Notes: generated by a model not told the origin, from the sequence alone. DNA of 64,000 bases from Limnothrix sp. FACHB-406 (GCF_014698235.1 NZ_JACJSP010000024.1:1-64000); one strand, 5' to 3'. Positions 16,739 to 25,478 are shown, numbered from the stretch's first letter. Numbers and translations are program-made.

Positions 16739-17437
16739 ATGCCTGCCTCTCGCCGTTGTCCCCGTCCCGATCGTTTATTGCAATTTCTGAGTCAATCTCG
16801 GAGCCAATCTCGGAGCCAAACAATCCATTGGCTGTTGGCCCAAACCCTGCGCCATCGCCAGGCAACCCCGCAACCAACCGCACGATCGGGCTTTACCTTG
16901 CTGGAACTGTTGGTGGTGCTGTTGATGGTGACCATTCTGATGGCCATTAGCGCGCCCGTTTGGCTGTCGATGGTAGATGGCCAACGGCTCGGAGCCGCCC
17001 AAGACGATGCGTTTCGGGCCCTGCGATCGGCCCAATCCAAAGCCAGGCAACAACGACGACCCTGGGAAGCCTGTTTTCGCACCAACCCAGAGGACAAGCG
17101 TGCCATTCAATATTCTGTGCATCCCGCCGTGGGCGCAAAATGCAGCAAAGCCGTTTGGCGGCCCCTGGGAGCCGAAGCATCGACCTATGCCGCGATCGAC
17201 GGCGGGAAATCAGACTTCACTCGCGACGGTGGGAGTTATGTGGTGCAGTTTAATGGTCGCGGCTGGCTAGCTTCTTCTCAGGACGGCGCGGAATACAAAG
17301 GCAATGACGACAATGCTGGGAATCGCATTACCTTCCAAATGGCAGGCCGTCCTGATTTGACCGATCGAAGCTGTGTTTATGTGGAAACCTTGCTGGGTTC
17401 CCTGCGAGCCGGGCGCAATGATCGTTGTGACGACTAA
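16739..17437 (+). CDS. type IV pilin-like / GspH-family prepilin
   Basis: There are 232 residues from the ATG at 16739. The prepilin-peptidase site is R-S-G|FTLLELLVVLLMVTILMA at about residues 50-70, with the invariant Glu at +5 and the hydrophobic stalk. The leader of about 50 residues is long (RSQSRSQ repeats), and shorter starts inside it cannot be excluded. The mature part has a GspH-like minor pseudopilin look: QDDAFRALRSAQSKARQQRRPWEACF and a C-terminal Cys pair (RSCVYVETLLG...NDRCDD) that may form the D-loop disulfide. Acts in type IV pili or a transformation pseudopilus in the periplasm and outer membrane. No other pilus gene is near. Confidence 0.82.
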   Translation: MPASRRCPRPDRLLQFLSQSRSQSRSQTIHWLLAQTLRHRQATPQPTARSGFTLLELLVVLLMVTILMAISAPVWLSMVDGQRLGAAQDDAFRALRSAQSKARQQRRPWEACFRTNPEDKRAIQYSVHPAVGAKCSKAVWRPLGAEASTYAAIDGGKSDFTRDGGSYVVQFNGRGWLASSQDGAEYKGNDDNAGNRITFQMAGRPDLTDRSCVYVETLLGSLRAGRNDRCDD

Positions 17438-17449
17438 GCAACCACTCAG

Positions 17450-17863
17450 CTACTCAACCACATCACGGGCATATTCTTCATTCACAGCCCGACGGGGAAT
17501 GGTGCAAAAACGCTTGACCGTCAGGGCAATTGTCTTTTTAGGAACGCCGCCCTTGAGATAAATGTCATATTCCATGGCCAAGGTTTTTTCGGAAGCAATA
17601 TAGGCCTTGACCATAATATATTCACTGTTAATGGCATTCACGCACTCCAAACATTGGGCGCGGGTGGCCGTTTCCGCAATGCCAAAAAGAGTCAGCAATC
17701 GCACCCGATCCTTGTTCTCGCTCAGGAACACATAGCACTTGATTTCTTCCTGAATCAGAATGTCGCCATCGTCATCGATCGAAACATCCATCAGCGCTTC
17801 ATCAAAGATGGATTGCAACAGAGCTTTTGAAGCATTATCAGGTGTGACTAGCTCTTCGTTCAT
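17450..17863 (-). CDS. YbjN-domain protein
   Basis: There are 137 residues from the ATG at 17863 (MNEELVTPDNASK); an upstream ATG at 17926 would add 21 residues with a His/Asn-rich, unlikely-looking sequence. The domain has the YbjN/T3SS-chaperone-like fold features: DDDGDILIQEEIKCYVFLSEN, then ECVNAINSEYIMVKAYI and YDIYLKGGVPKKTIALTVKRF. The family is common in cyanobacteria and its role is not defined (YbjN is linked to stress and motility regulation in enterobacteria). It is convergent with the prepilin gene and stops 12 bp from its stop. No ribosome-binding site is strong at either start. Confidence 0.72.
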   Translation of the reverse strand: MNEELVTPDNASKALLQSIFDEALMDVSIDDDGDILIQEEIKCYVFLSENKDRVRLLTLFGIAETATRAQCLECVNAINSEYIMVKAYIASEKTLAMEYDIYLKGGVPKKTIALTVKRFCTIPRRAVNEEYARDVVE

Positions 17864-18057
17864 AATTTTGGCCTGCGATGAATGGATGTGATGATTGTTG
17901 TTGGCCGAGTGGTGGTTAAAAGTCATTCAGCAAGATCAATTCAGAAGGATTAATTGAGGACTGTGGCCAACAGGATGTTGAGTCCGTTCTTGTTTCGGCC
18001 TAATCTTAACAAGCGAAAGTGGGGACTGATGGCGTTGTGGTGGCGGGCAGATCGGCA

Positions 18058-19248
18058 ATGCGGTTTTTAGTAGAAGGTTGGCTGTCGGCTCCCCACTCCT
18101 ACACAACGGTGAATCAGTTCCAATGTTTGGCGCTGCTGGAGCGATCGGGGCTGCAACTGTTTCATCGCGAGCAACCGTTGGCTCATGGTTGGCAGCCGAT
18201 CGCGGGGCAATTGGATCCGGAGCGATCGCGTCGATTGGCCCAAATTCCGGCCCCCGATGGCGACCCGGTGGATGGACTGTTGCGGATCGATTCGCCCTAC
18301 CGATTGCAGCCAGACCCGATCGCCCGTCGATCGTTTGTGTTTGCCACGGCGGAATTTGGCAAGCTGCACCATGAATATTGGCAATGGATGGGGTGCGCCC
18401 AAAAAACGGGCAAATGGGCGGCGGCCGGGGGCGATCGGGGAGCCGTGGTGCTCACCCCTTCGGCCTGGTCGCGACAGGGGCTAATCCACAGCGGTGCAGC
18501 GCCCGATCGGGTCGTGGTGTTGCCCCATGGGGTCGATCCCCAGATTTATCACCCCTTGGCAGCGGCCGATCGGGCGGATCTGCGGCGGGCCTGGGGTTGG
18601 GAGGGTTGCCAAGTCCTGCTGAACGTGGGGGGCACGATTCCCCGCAAGGGTGGCGATTTGTTGATTTTGGCGTTGGGGGCAGTGATGGAGCGATCGCCCC
18701 AATTGCGCTGGGTTTTGAAGGCCAATGACGCGGTTTATGGACGCGATCGGGGGCGAGCCGCCTGGGTGAATCAGGTGCGATCGCTGTTGCCGACCGATCG
18801 GGCCCAACGGTTGCTCGATCGAACGATTTATCTCAACAAATTTTTGTCCTACCAAGACATGGCCAAGCTTTATCAAGCGGCCGATGGTTATGTGTCGCCC
18901 TACCGCGCGGAGGGGTTTAACCTGCCCGTGCTGGAAGCGATCGGCTGTGGGTTACCGGTCATTTGCACCCAAGGTGGGCCCACCGATGAATTCACCAACC
19001 CCGCCTTCACCCTCCCGATCGCCAGCCAACTGATTGAGAAACCCGTTCAATACCCGGATGGCGTTTCCGAAACCGTTTGGATGTGGGAGCCGGATTGCGA
19101 TGCCCTGGTTGATTGTCTCGAAACCTGGCTCGATCGCCCCCAATGGCAAACGGCCGCCCGGGCGGCCGGCCCCGCTTGGGTGCAAAGCCGGTTCACCTGG
19201 GATCACGCCGTGGATAAACTCCTGAGCCTGGTGGCCCAGCAACCCTAG
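18058..19248 (+). CDS. GT4-family glycosyltransferase
   Basis: There are 396 residues from the ATG at 18058 (MRFLVEGWLSAPHSYTTV); a start at 18019 adds 13 residues without typical character. The C-terminal Rossmann half carries VVLPHGVDPQIYHPL, LLNVGGTIPRKGGDLLILAL, and the donor-binding signature EGFNLPVLEAIGCGLPVICTQGG (E-x7-E motif). Such retaining transferases use nucleotide-activated sugars to extend glycans or lipid-linked saccharides. It is convergent with the methyltransferase and overlaps its stop by 4 bp. Part of the polysaccharide region with the other two transferases. Confidence 0.9.
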   Translation: MRFLVEGWLSAPHSYTTVNQFQCLALLERSGLQLFHREQPLAHGWQPIAGQLDPERSRRLAQIPAPDGDPVDGLLRIDSPYRLQPDPIARRSFVFATAEFGKLHHEYWQWMGCAQKTGKWAAAGGDRGAVVLTPSAWSRQGLIHSGAAPDRVVVLPHGVDPQIYHPLAAADRADLRRAWGWEGCQVLLNVGGTIPRKGGDLLILALGAVMERSPQLRWVLKANDAVYGRDRGRAAWVNQVRSLLPTDRAQRLLDRTIYLNKFLSYQDMAKLYQAADGYVSPYRAEGFNLPVLEAIGCGLPVICTQGGPTDEFTNPAFTLPIASQLIEKPVQYPDGVSETVWMWEPDCDALVDCLETWLDRPQWQTAARAAGPAWVQSRFTWDHAVDKLLSLVAQQP

Positions 19249-20177
19249 TGCGCCCGAGCCACCAAAGCCCGGTGACGCACCGTAGTGGATTGGACAGTGA
19301 TCAGCTCAAAGCCCGCTTGCTCGATCGCCTCGCCCAAATCCAGCGCAAAGTACTGATCCAAAAACGGCTCCGTACTCTTGAGCAGGGTCAGGATATAGGG
19401 CGGCATTTGGGCATAAATCTGGGATTTGGGGTTCATGTCCATAATTCCCAGATAGCCGCCGGGCTTCAGCAACCGCCGGGCCTCTTGCAAAATCGCGATC
19501 GCCGCCGTCTGGGGCAGCTCATGGTATAGCAGGCAAGCCGAAACTAAGTCATAGCTCGCGGCCGGTAAGCCGGTGTTTTCCGCTGCCGCATGAATCCAGC
19601 GGGGCTGGGCCCGATCGGGATTCATCGGGGAATGGTGAGTGTTGTAGGCGGCCACCGCCAGGAAATTCGGCGACAGATCCACCCCCGTCAGTTGGGCTTG
19701 GGGATAAATTCGCTGCAAGGCAAAGGTGCTCATCCCCACGCTGCATCCCAAGTCCACAATCTCCCGAGGCTCGATCGCCACCGTGGCCTTCAGCACATCA
19801 TGGTAAGCGGCCCGCAATTTTGCGTCCCCTTCCGGGGTTTTTTCGCCAAAAATGGTGGAATGCACCGAATAGGCCGCCACTTCCACCTCGCTGGCCGGCT
19901 CCCAGCCCAAATTCCCCTCAGGATAGGCGTGGAAAGGATTGAGGTAATAGTCTGGATAGGTGAGGTTGGGGTTGCTGACCTGGGCCAGCTCCGCCGACCA
20001 ATCCCGACTTTGCAACTCAGCGGCCGTCTTGCGCCAGGGAATGCCCATGCTTTCGGCCCGCTCAATCATCATCTTGCGGGCGCGGCTACGAGCAAAATTA
20101 GCCAGGGGTTTGATGGACAGCAGCCCATTCACCAAACGCGAGGCGGGGCCGGGTTTCACAAAGGCAGTGGCGGTCAT
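19245..20177 (-). CDS. class I SAM-dependent methyltransferase
   Basis: There are 310 residues. SAM motif I is EIVDLGCSVGMSTFALQRIYP at about 140-160, motif post-I is LTGVDLSPNFLAVAAYN, motif II is YDLVSACLLYHELPQTA, and motif III is EARRLLKPGGYLGIMDMNP. The N-terminus has a long helical region (ARSRARKMMIERAESMGIPW) that may contact a membrane. The substrate is not readable from sequence; candidates include sugars, lipids or quinone precursors, since it faces the glycosyltransferase. The ATG at 20177 is preferred over a TTG at 20192. The stop codons of this gene and the glycosyltransferase overlap by 4 bp. Confidence 0.85.
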   Translation of the reverse strand: MTATAFVKPGPASRLVNGLLSIKPLANFARSRARKMMIERAESMGIPWRKTAAELQSRDWSAELAQVSNPNLTYPDYYLNPFHAYPEGNLGWEPASEVEVAAYSVHSTIFGEKTPEGDAKLRAAYHDVLKATVAIEPREIVDLGCSVGMSTFALQRIYPQAQLTGVDLSPNFLAVAAYNTHHSPMNPDRAQPRWIHAAAENTGLPAASYDLVSACLLYHELPQTAAIAILQEARRLLKPGGYLGIMDMNPKSQIYAQMPPYILTLLKSTEPFLDQYFALDLGEAIEQAGFELITVQSTTVRHRALVARAH

Positions 20178-20226
20178 GGAAAGGTCAGGCAATAGTTATT
20201 TGGGTTAAAGCTTTTTTGAGTTAAAG

Positions 20227-20296
20227 CTTTGGGATGGAATTTTTAGGGTGAAATCTTTGGGATGGAATCTTTGGGATGGAATCTTTGGGGCTAATT
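20227..20296. repeat. 14-bp tandem repeat, 5 copies
   Basis: The 14-bp unit CTTTGGGATGGAAT recurs exactly at 20227-20240, 20255-20268 and 20269-20282, with diverged copies at 20241-20254 and 20283-20296. It lies within the 352-bp spacer (20178-20529) upstream of the methyltransferase. Beyond it the spacer is T-rich with a GATTGAGTTTTGAGG stretch, and I found no gene in it. Confidence 0.88.
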
Positions 20297-20529
20297 GAGT
20301 TTTTGGAAGTTTTTTGAATTTCTTTGAATTTTGAAGATTGAGTTTTGAGGGTCGGATTTGGATTTTTTGGATATTGTATCAGTCCTCACGGTTGCGGTTC
20401 GATCGCCCCACCACCAGGACGACTGAATCGCACAGGGCGATCGCGCAGTTGGTCGCTTCCCAAGCCGTGAGCTATGATGCTGCCTGAATTTGCGAAAACC
20501 GCCGCCCAGGGAAGAAACCCTGAATCTTG

Positions 20530-20730
20530 ATGCGATCGCCCAACCCAGAAACCTTGAGCATGGTGCTGAAAGTCGCGGTCTTGTCCGTGGTGCTGTCGGT
20601 GGCCATCAAGCTAACTGCCTATGGATCGATCGGCACGCCGCCAGACTGGGTGGCTTGGGTCATGATCCTGTTGCCATCGCTGATTTTGGCAGGTTGGATG
20701 TGGCAGCAGAGCAAACCCGATCGCCCGTAG
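20530..20730 (+). CDS. small conserved membrane protein
   Basis: The ATG at 20530 gives 66 residues: a short polar N-terminus, then two hydrophobic segments (MVLKVAVLSVVLSVAIKLTAYG and VAWVMILLPSLILAGWMW) with PPDW between them and a basic tail. The pattern of VLK-AVLS near the start and two helices resembles a small cyanobacterial membrane family of unknown function. It stops 147 bp before the perM-like gene in the same direction, so they might be one transcript. There is no strong ribosome-binding site. Function unknown. Confidence 0.6.
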   Translation: MRSPNPETLSMVLKVAVLSVVLSVAIKLTAYGSIGTPPDWVAWVMILLPSLILAGWMWQQSKPDRP

Positions 20731-20828
20731 ATCGCCCGTAAGTCATCCGTAAATCACCCCAACATCTATAAGATCACCCCAACAACTGCCCCGTAAATCA
20801 CCCCGCAAGTCGCCCAGACAGTTACACG

Positions 20829-20864
20829 GGAAATTGCACAGGAAATTGCACAAGAAATCGCACA
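20829..20864. repeat. 12-bp tandem repeat, 3 copies
   Basis: GGAAATTGCACA lies at 20829-20840 and 20841-20852, and the close relative AGAAATCGCACA at 20853-20864, just upstream of the AI-2E family gene. A looser CCCGTAAATCACCCC-type repetition precedes it from about 20735. Confidence 0.85.
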
Positions 20865-20877
20865 GGACGCTCGGTTC

Positions 20878-22050
20878 ATGACCCTCGGACGCTGGTTAGG
20901 CTTACTGGTTTTTATTGCGGCCCTGTATGTGCTGTGGGCTGTGCGGCAGTTGGTGCTGATGATTTTTGGGGCGATCGCCATTGCCGTTGCGATCGACCGG
21001 TTGGCCCGCGCCCTGCTCACCCTCCAGTTTCGGGGGCGCAACCTGCTCCAAGATCGAACCAAGGCAATTTTTGGGGCGATCGGGCTGTTGGTGGCTTTTT
21101 TCTTGGGGGCCATGTTGTTGGTTGTTCCCCCCTTTGCGGCTCAGTTTCGGGAGCTGACCGAGTTGGTTCCCGTGGCGCTCGATCGCCTCGATACCTGGTT
21201 CAGCAACCTTTCCCAACAACCCTTGGGCCAGTGGTTACAAACGGTTCTCCCCAACCCCGACTTCCGCAGTTTGCTCACCCAGGCCCAACCGGCCATTAAT
21301 CCGCTCTTTCGGGGTGGGTTTGCCCTGTTTGCCAGCACCCTGGGCGGGTTCTTCAACCTGCTGTTGGTGACCATCTTGGCCTTGATGATGCTGTTCGATC
21401 CATTGCCCTATCGCAATGCCTTCGTGCAGCTCTTTCCCTCCTTCTATCGGCGGCGGGTGATCACGATTCTCGATCGCTGCCGTAATTCTCTCGATGCTTG
21501 GCTGCTGGGCATTTTGTTGAACATGTCGATCATCGGTGTCCTCAGCGGCACGGGGTTGGCCTTGATGGGGGTGAAGCTGGCCCTGGCCCACGGGGTTTTG
21601 GCGGGTTTGCTGACGTTCATTCCCAATGTGGGGCCGGTGTTGAGCGTGTTGCCGCCAATGTTGGTGGCGCTGTTGGATGATCCGCTCAAGTCCCTGTTGG
21701 TGCTGGGTTGGTACGTGATTGTGCAGCAGTTGGAAACCAATTTGCTCACGCCGATGGTGATGTCCAAGCAGGTGTCCCTGTTACCGGCCGTGACACTGAT
21801 TGCCCAAATCTTTTTTGCGACCTTTTTTGGGTTCACGGGGCTGGTGTTGGCGTTGCCGCTGACCGTGGTGGCCCAAGTTTGGTTCCAGGCATTGTTGGTT
21901 GAGGATGTGCTGGATCATTGGGATCAGGGGCCGCGTTGGCTGCGATCGAGCCGCGAAGGAGCGATCGACCCCGACCCTGAAAAGGCGCTACCGGCGGCCG
22001 TGGCTGTGGGCGGCGATGATTCTCAGACTCCTGAGCCATCAGACTCCTGA
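20878..22050 (+). CDS. AI-2E family / PerM-like membrane transporter
   Basis: There are 390 residues with the layout of the PerM/YhhT/TqsA family: two N-terminal helices (LGLLVFIAALYVLWAVRQLVLM and AIFGAIGLLVAFFLGAMLLVV), an amphipathic region (QFRELTELVPVALDRLDTWF), a helix at LLVTILALMMLF, and the conserved C-terminal block LTFIPNVGPVLSVLPPMLVALLDD ... VQQLETNLLTPMVM with two last helices. Family members transport small molecules, such as quorum-sensing AI-2, or Na+ for H+ exchange; substrate here is unknown. The acidic C-terminal tail of about 50 residues is extra. ATG at 20878 follows directly after the 12-bp repeat array. Confidence 0.88.
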   Translation: MTLGRWLGLLVFIAALYVLWAVRQLVLMIFGAIAIAVAIDRLARALLTLQFRGRNLLQDRTKAIFGAIGLLVAFFLGAMLLVVPPFAAQFRELTELVPVALDRLDTWFSNLSQQPLGQWLQTVLPNPDFRSLLTQAQPAINPLFRGGFALFASTLGGFFNLLLVTILALMMLFDPLPYRNAFVQLFPSFYRRRVITILDRCRNSLDAWLLGILLNMSIIGVLSGTGLALMGVKLALAHGVLAGLLTFIPNVGPVLSVLPPMLVALLDDPLKSLLVLGWYVIVQQLETNLLTPMVMSKQVSLLPAVTLIAQIFFATFFGFTGLVLALPLTVVAQVWFQALLVEDVLDHWDQGPRWLRSSREGAIDPDPEKALPAAVAVGGDDSQTPEPSDS

Positions 22051-22227
22051 GCGACATGATTGGCGATCGCGACCCATACAGCACCTTGGATTGTTGAGTT
22101 GAATTTTTGATCAAAACAGCCCATCATCCCCCACCGCCGCGAAACCCAGATCGCGCGATGGCAGCCACCCGGCTAAAATGGCAACAACTCACCACTTGCT
22201 CATGGTTGGGGCAAGTGCTTGCGCTAC

Positions 22228-23301
22228 ATGGCCTTTAGCGACAGTCGGCGCTACTATCAAATTTTGGAACTGGAACCTGGCGCTTCAGCCGAGGAAGTGA
22301 ACCAGGCTTACAAAGACCTGGCTTTCGTTTGGCATCCTGATCGGATCCCAGACGACAATCCCCGTTTGAAAGCCAAGGCCCAAGAGAAGCTGAAGCAGCT
22401 CAATGAAGCGCGGGGCTTTTTTCGGGCCCATTTTCGGCAGCGGCCCAACAGCGGGGCCCCAACGGAACGAACCACCGCCCAACCCCACGGGCGATCGACG
22501 GCCCATCACCACAAAAATCCATACCATGCCGGTGTGCATCACCAAGGGGCTAGCCATAGTGCCAGCCACGGTGCGAATCACAGCGCAAACCACGGCGCGA
22601 ACCATAACGGCTCCGCTCAAGGATTTGGGGCCAATGGGCAATCAACCCCCAAGGCGGGGGCCTATGGATCCAGTGCCAATGGTTCCGGTGGATATAGCAC
22701 CTATGGATACAGCACCCAAGGCCCATCAACGGGTTCGGTTCCTGGCCAAGGCATCCATCCCGAACCGGAACCGTTCGCTTGGAAAACACCACGCCGATCG
22801 CCCTTTAATAGCCATCCCCCCGGTGACCCCACGGCGGAAACGACCGCCAATCGATCGCCCGAACCACCCCCAAGACGACCGCGCCCCCCGATCGTGCCGC
22901 CCCAATGGCAAGATCAACCGCCGCCTCGTCCCGCTGCCGATTTGAGCGGAGCCAAGATGCGCGGGGCCAACCTGCGGGAACGGGATTTTGCGAGCCGAAA
23001 CCTCAGCGGGGCTGACCTCGCGGGAGCTGATTTGACGGATGCCTTTATGCACCGCGTGAACCTGAGCGGGGCCAACCTGAGCGGGGCCCGGTTGTTTCGG
23101 GCCAATCTGCTGCAAGCGAACCTGAGCGGGGCCGACCTGAGCGGCACGGACTTGATCGGGGCTGACCTGAGTGGGGCTGACCTCCGGGGAGCCAATTTGA
23201 CCAATGCCAAAATGACCGTCGGTGGGCGGCTGATGGTGCGGTTAACGGGGGCCAAGCTGGATGGGGCGATCGTTCCGGCGGATCTGAGGCGATCGCCCTA
23301 G
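22228..23301 (+). CDS. J-domain protein with C-terminal pentapeptide repeats
   Basis: There are 357 residues from the ATG at 22228. Residues 8-70 form a J domain (YYQILELEPGASAEEVNQAY) with the HPD tripeptide at 36-38 needed to stimulate an Hsp70. Residues ~75-235 are a low-complexity linker rich in His, Ala, Asn, Gly and Ser, including a run of HGANHSANHGANH-like units. Residues ~238-350 are pentapeptide repeats of the A(D/N)LSGA type forming a right-handed beta-helix. No zinc finger or DnaJ C-terminal substrate-binding domain is present, so this is a type III J-protein. The beta-helix may be the cargo-binding part. No dnaK gene is near in the window. Confidence 0.88.
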   Translation: MAFSDSRRYYQILELEPGASAEEVNQAYKDLAFVWHPDRIPDDNPRLKAKAQEKLKQLNEARGFFRAHFRQRPNSGAPTERTTAQPHGRSTAHHHKNPYHAGVHHQGASHSASHGANHSANHGANHNGSAQGFGANGQSTPKAGAYGSSANGSGGYSTYGYSTQGPSTGSVPGQGIHPEPEPFAWKTPRRSPFNSHPPGDPTAETTANRSPEPPPRRPRPPIVPPQWQDQPPPRPAADLSGAKMRGANLRERDFASRNLSGADLAGADLTDAFMHRVNLSGANLSGARLFRANLLQANLSGADLSGTDLIGADLSGADLRGANLTNAKMTVGGRLMVRLTGAKLDGAIVPADLRRSP

Positions 23302-23338
23302 AAACGGGTCAGGATTGCCCCCAGTCCCGGAATTGCAC

Positions 23339-23959
23339 CTAAGCTTCCCAATCCGGACAAGCACCCTCCGTCCAACCAAAGGGATACATCCCGCAGATCA
23401 GCAGCGTGCCGTTGTAGACCCGGCCATGGTAGTGACGACAGCCCACACAGGCGGCATGGCGGTCAACCGGCGGCACTTTGGGGTTGAGTTGGTCGTAAAG
23501 CGCATCGTATTGGTTCAGGGTCGGCGGGGCCAAAGCTGCCCGATCGCCCTCCGATTCCGGTTCTTCGGTGGTGAAAGGATTGGCCGGAAAACCGGTTTCC
23601 GCCCAGTCTGACCACAGGGGCGCTAACCAATCGTTCACCTCGGTGGCCCACTGTTCGATCGCCCCGTCCACCTCCTGGCACAGTCGATCGACCTCAATTC
23701 CCCACTGTTCAGCCAAATGGGTTTCCACTTGCTCCTGAAGGTCAAGGGCCGTTTGCTCCAGTTCCCGGGCCGAATCCGTCAGCCATTGATCCACCTGGGT
23801 CACGGTTGATTCCACCGACTCGGCCATGGTGATGATCACTGCATCCAACGTGGCTTCCACTTCCCGGGCGATCGGCTCCCAATCCCGGGCGATGGGAGTC
23901 AACCACTGTTCAAGATTCTTAGCCCAGTTCCCGGCCCAATCATCTTTCCAATCGTCCAT
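23339..23959 (-). CDS. acidic helical protein with C-terminal Cys cluster, cyanobacterial, unknown
   Basis: There are 206 residues. The first ~150 are acidic and helical with a strong Trp periodicity (MDDWKDDWAGNWAKNLEQWLTP), a possible membrane-peripheral coiled coil. The C-terminal ~45 residues carry four cysteines: CVGC near VDRHAACVGCRHYHGRVYNG, then LLICGMYPFGWTEGACPDWE. The CxxC-x(n)-C-x(n)-C arrangement may bind zinc or an Fe-S cluster; I recall the RHYHG..(Y/H)G W motif in other cyanobacterial proteins, but its function is not known. It is convergent with the J-domain gene (37 bp between stops), and upstream of it is the 13-bp array at 24096. Confidence 0.72.
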   Translation of the reverse strand: MDDWKDDWAGNWAKNLEQWLTPIARDWEPIAREVEATLDAVIITMAESVESTVTQVDQWLTDSARELEQTALDLQEQVETHLAEQWGIEVDRLCQEVDGAIEQWATEVNDWLAPLWSDWAETGFPANPFTTEEPESEGDRAALAPPTLNQYDALYDQLNPKVPPVDRHAACVGCRHYHGRVYNGTLLICGMYPFGWTEGACPDWEA

Positions 23960-24095
23960 TCATATCTCCGCGTTTCCGCTTGGGGCCCCATGTCACCAAC
24001 TGCCGCCACCTCGGTGACGCGATCGAGGGGCCAACTTGAGGGGCTATTCCCAGCTTAAGAGCTGGATCCCGATCACTGCCAAGGGGGGCCCTCTA

Positions 24096-24152
24096 AATTC
24101 CTGGGGGTAATTCTTGGGGGTAATTCCTGGGGGTAATTCCTGGGGGCAATTC
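24096..24152. repeat. 13-bp tandem repeat, 4 copies plus partial
   Basis: Units of AATTCCTGGGGGT lie at 24096-24108, 24109-24121 (one change), 24122-24134 and 24135-24147 (last base C), followed by AATTC. They are in the 339-bp spacer (23960-24298) between two divergent genes, which otherwise holds no recognisable gene. Confidence 0.9.
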
Positions 24153-24298
24153 CGAGAGACGATCGGTTATCTCCTCAAAGCGGGACAGGATCCCGATCGC
24201 CCCGCCACGGGTGTTTGCGCCTATGATGCCTACTATGATGTGCGTTGCACTTTTGCGCTGCTGCCTTTGAAGGCGCGATTTTTTTCCGGTACTTGCCC

Positions 24299-24574
24299 AT
24301 GGATACTTCAATCAACCTGCTGGCCAACACCATCCTGCAATTCGTCAATATCTATACGCTGGTGATCTTCATTCGGATTCTGCTGAGTTGGTTTCCGAAT
24401 ATCGATTGGTTCTCCCAGCCCTTTGCCACGGTGGGGCAGTTAACCGATCCTTACCTGAACCTGTTTCGATCGATCATCCCCCCCCTGGGTGGCTTAGATT
24501 TTTCGCCCATGCTGGCCATTTTGGCGCTGCAATTGCTGTCCCAATTAGTCAGCAGCGCTGTGATGGCCTTGTAG
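24299..24574 (+). CDS. YggT-family membrane protein
   Basis: The ATG at 24299 gives 91 residues, the normal YggT length: an N-terminal hydrophobic helix (LLANTILQFVNIYTLVIFIRILLSWFPN), the family core IRILLSWFPN....P.LNLFRSIIPPLGGLDFSPMLAIL and a second helix at the C-terminus. YggT proteins are inner-membrane proteins linked in plants and cyanobacteria to assembly of haem in cytochrome b6 (CCB3) and in bacteria to osmotic/K+ stress, so a chaperone role in membrane complexes is plausible. The frame is open 54 bp further upstream, but that part lacks the family pattern. Confidence 0.88.
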   Translation: MDTSINLLANTILQFVNIYTLVIFIRILLSWFPNIDWFSQPFATVGQLTDPYLNLFRSIIPPLGGLDFSPMLAILALQLLSQLVSSAVMAL

Positions 24575-24598
24575 CCAAAGGGCCCGGTCACCAATGGC

Positions 24599-25279
24599 TC
24601 AAAGCTGGCCCGGAGACGAGGGGCGATCGGGCTGGTGTTGTTGCTGGCGATAGAGACCATAGCCAATGGCGAAGGGTTTCAGCAGCCCATACAAACCAGC
24701 CAACACGCCCCAAATCAACCCAATCACCAGGGCCGGACGATGGGCCGCCAAGTCATTGGCCATCCGCTCCAGCAGGGTATGGGGCTGGGTGAACAAGTCC
24801 CAACTGTTGAAGCGCCAAAACCGACCCACAAACACCCCCACCGCCGACAGGCCATGGAGCAACTGTTCCATGAGCGGAATCCAGCGGCTGCGCCCGATCG
24901 CCCGGAGCCATCCATCCAGCCACACCAGCGACCAAACATAGGCCCCAAAGCCCACGGCCACAAACAGAACGTATTGCGGAATCACGATCATCACCGTGGC
25001 CCAAAGGGACGTGTAGCGATAGCGAATGTCATTGACCAGATGAATCAAATCGGTCAAGACATAGGGCGCATTGGGTAAAAACAAAATGAACACGATCGCC
25101 AGCCCCCACCATAGGGGCGATCGGGGCGATCGAGCGGGGCGGTGTCGAAAAAGCCAAGCGGCAATTCCCAAAGGGACAATGGCCAAAAATAAATTCCAAG
25201 CCATCCAATAGCTGTTATCGGCCCAGAGTGCGATCGTAATCCGCAGCCACTGCGCCAATGTTTTGAGAAGGGGTTCCAT
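24599..25279 (-). CDS. DUF1361-family membrane protein
   Basis: There are 226 residues with about six membrane segments. The family marker is LPNAPYVLTDLIHLVNDIRY after helix 3, together with NSYWMAWNLFLAIVPLGIA at the N-terminus and RFWRFNSWDLFTQP in the second half. DUF1361 is conserved in Firmicutes and cyanobacteria with unknown function. The stop is 24 bp from the stop of the yggT-like gene, tail to tail. The start region is preceded by a 14-bp tandem array (25342-25439) on the gene's 5' side. Confidence 0.85.
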   Translation of the reverse strand: MEPLLKTLAQWLRITIALWADNSYWMAWNLFLAIVPLGIAAWLFRHRPARSPRSPLWWGLAIVFILFLPNAPYVLTDLIHLVNDIRYRYTSLWATVMIVIPQYVLFVAVGFGAYVWSLVWLDGWLRAIGRSRWIPLMEQLLHGLSAVGVFVGRFWRFNSWDLFTQPHTLLERMANDLAAHRPALVIGLIWGVLAGLYGLLKPFAIGYGLYRQQQHQPDRPSSPGQL

Positions 25280-25341
25280 AGCCGATCGCCTTGATCAGAA
25301 ACGTGTGAGATCAGAAGCGTTTAAAAACGGATCAGATTGAG

Positions 25342-25439
25342 TCAGGCAGATTGCATCAGGCAGATTCAACCGGGCAAATTTAACCAGATAGATTCAACCA
25401 GATAGATTCAACCAGGCAAGCTAAACCGGGCAAATTCAA
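25342..25439. repeat. 14-bp tandem repeat, 7 copies
   Basis: Seven contiguous 14-bp units in register at 25342, 25356, 25370, 25384, 25398, 25412 and 25426, related to TCAGGCAGATTCAA / CCAGATAGATTCAA / CCGGGCAAATTCAA. Units 4 and 5 are identical. It fills the space between two minus-strand genes. Confidence 0.9.
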
Positions 25440-25478
25440 TCGAGCAAAACCCGACCCAAATCCTCTCGGGAAGACCAA

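Noticed and set aside
25342-25439. CRISPR array
   Set aside because: Units are contiguous and 14 bp without spacers; the same holds for the other tandem arrays, and no cas gene is present.
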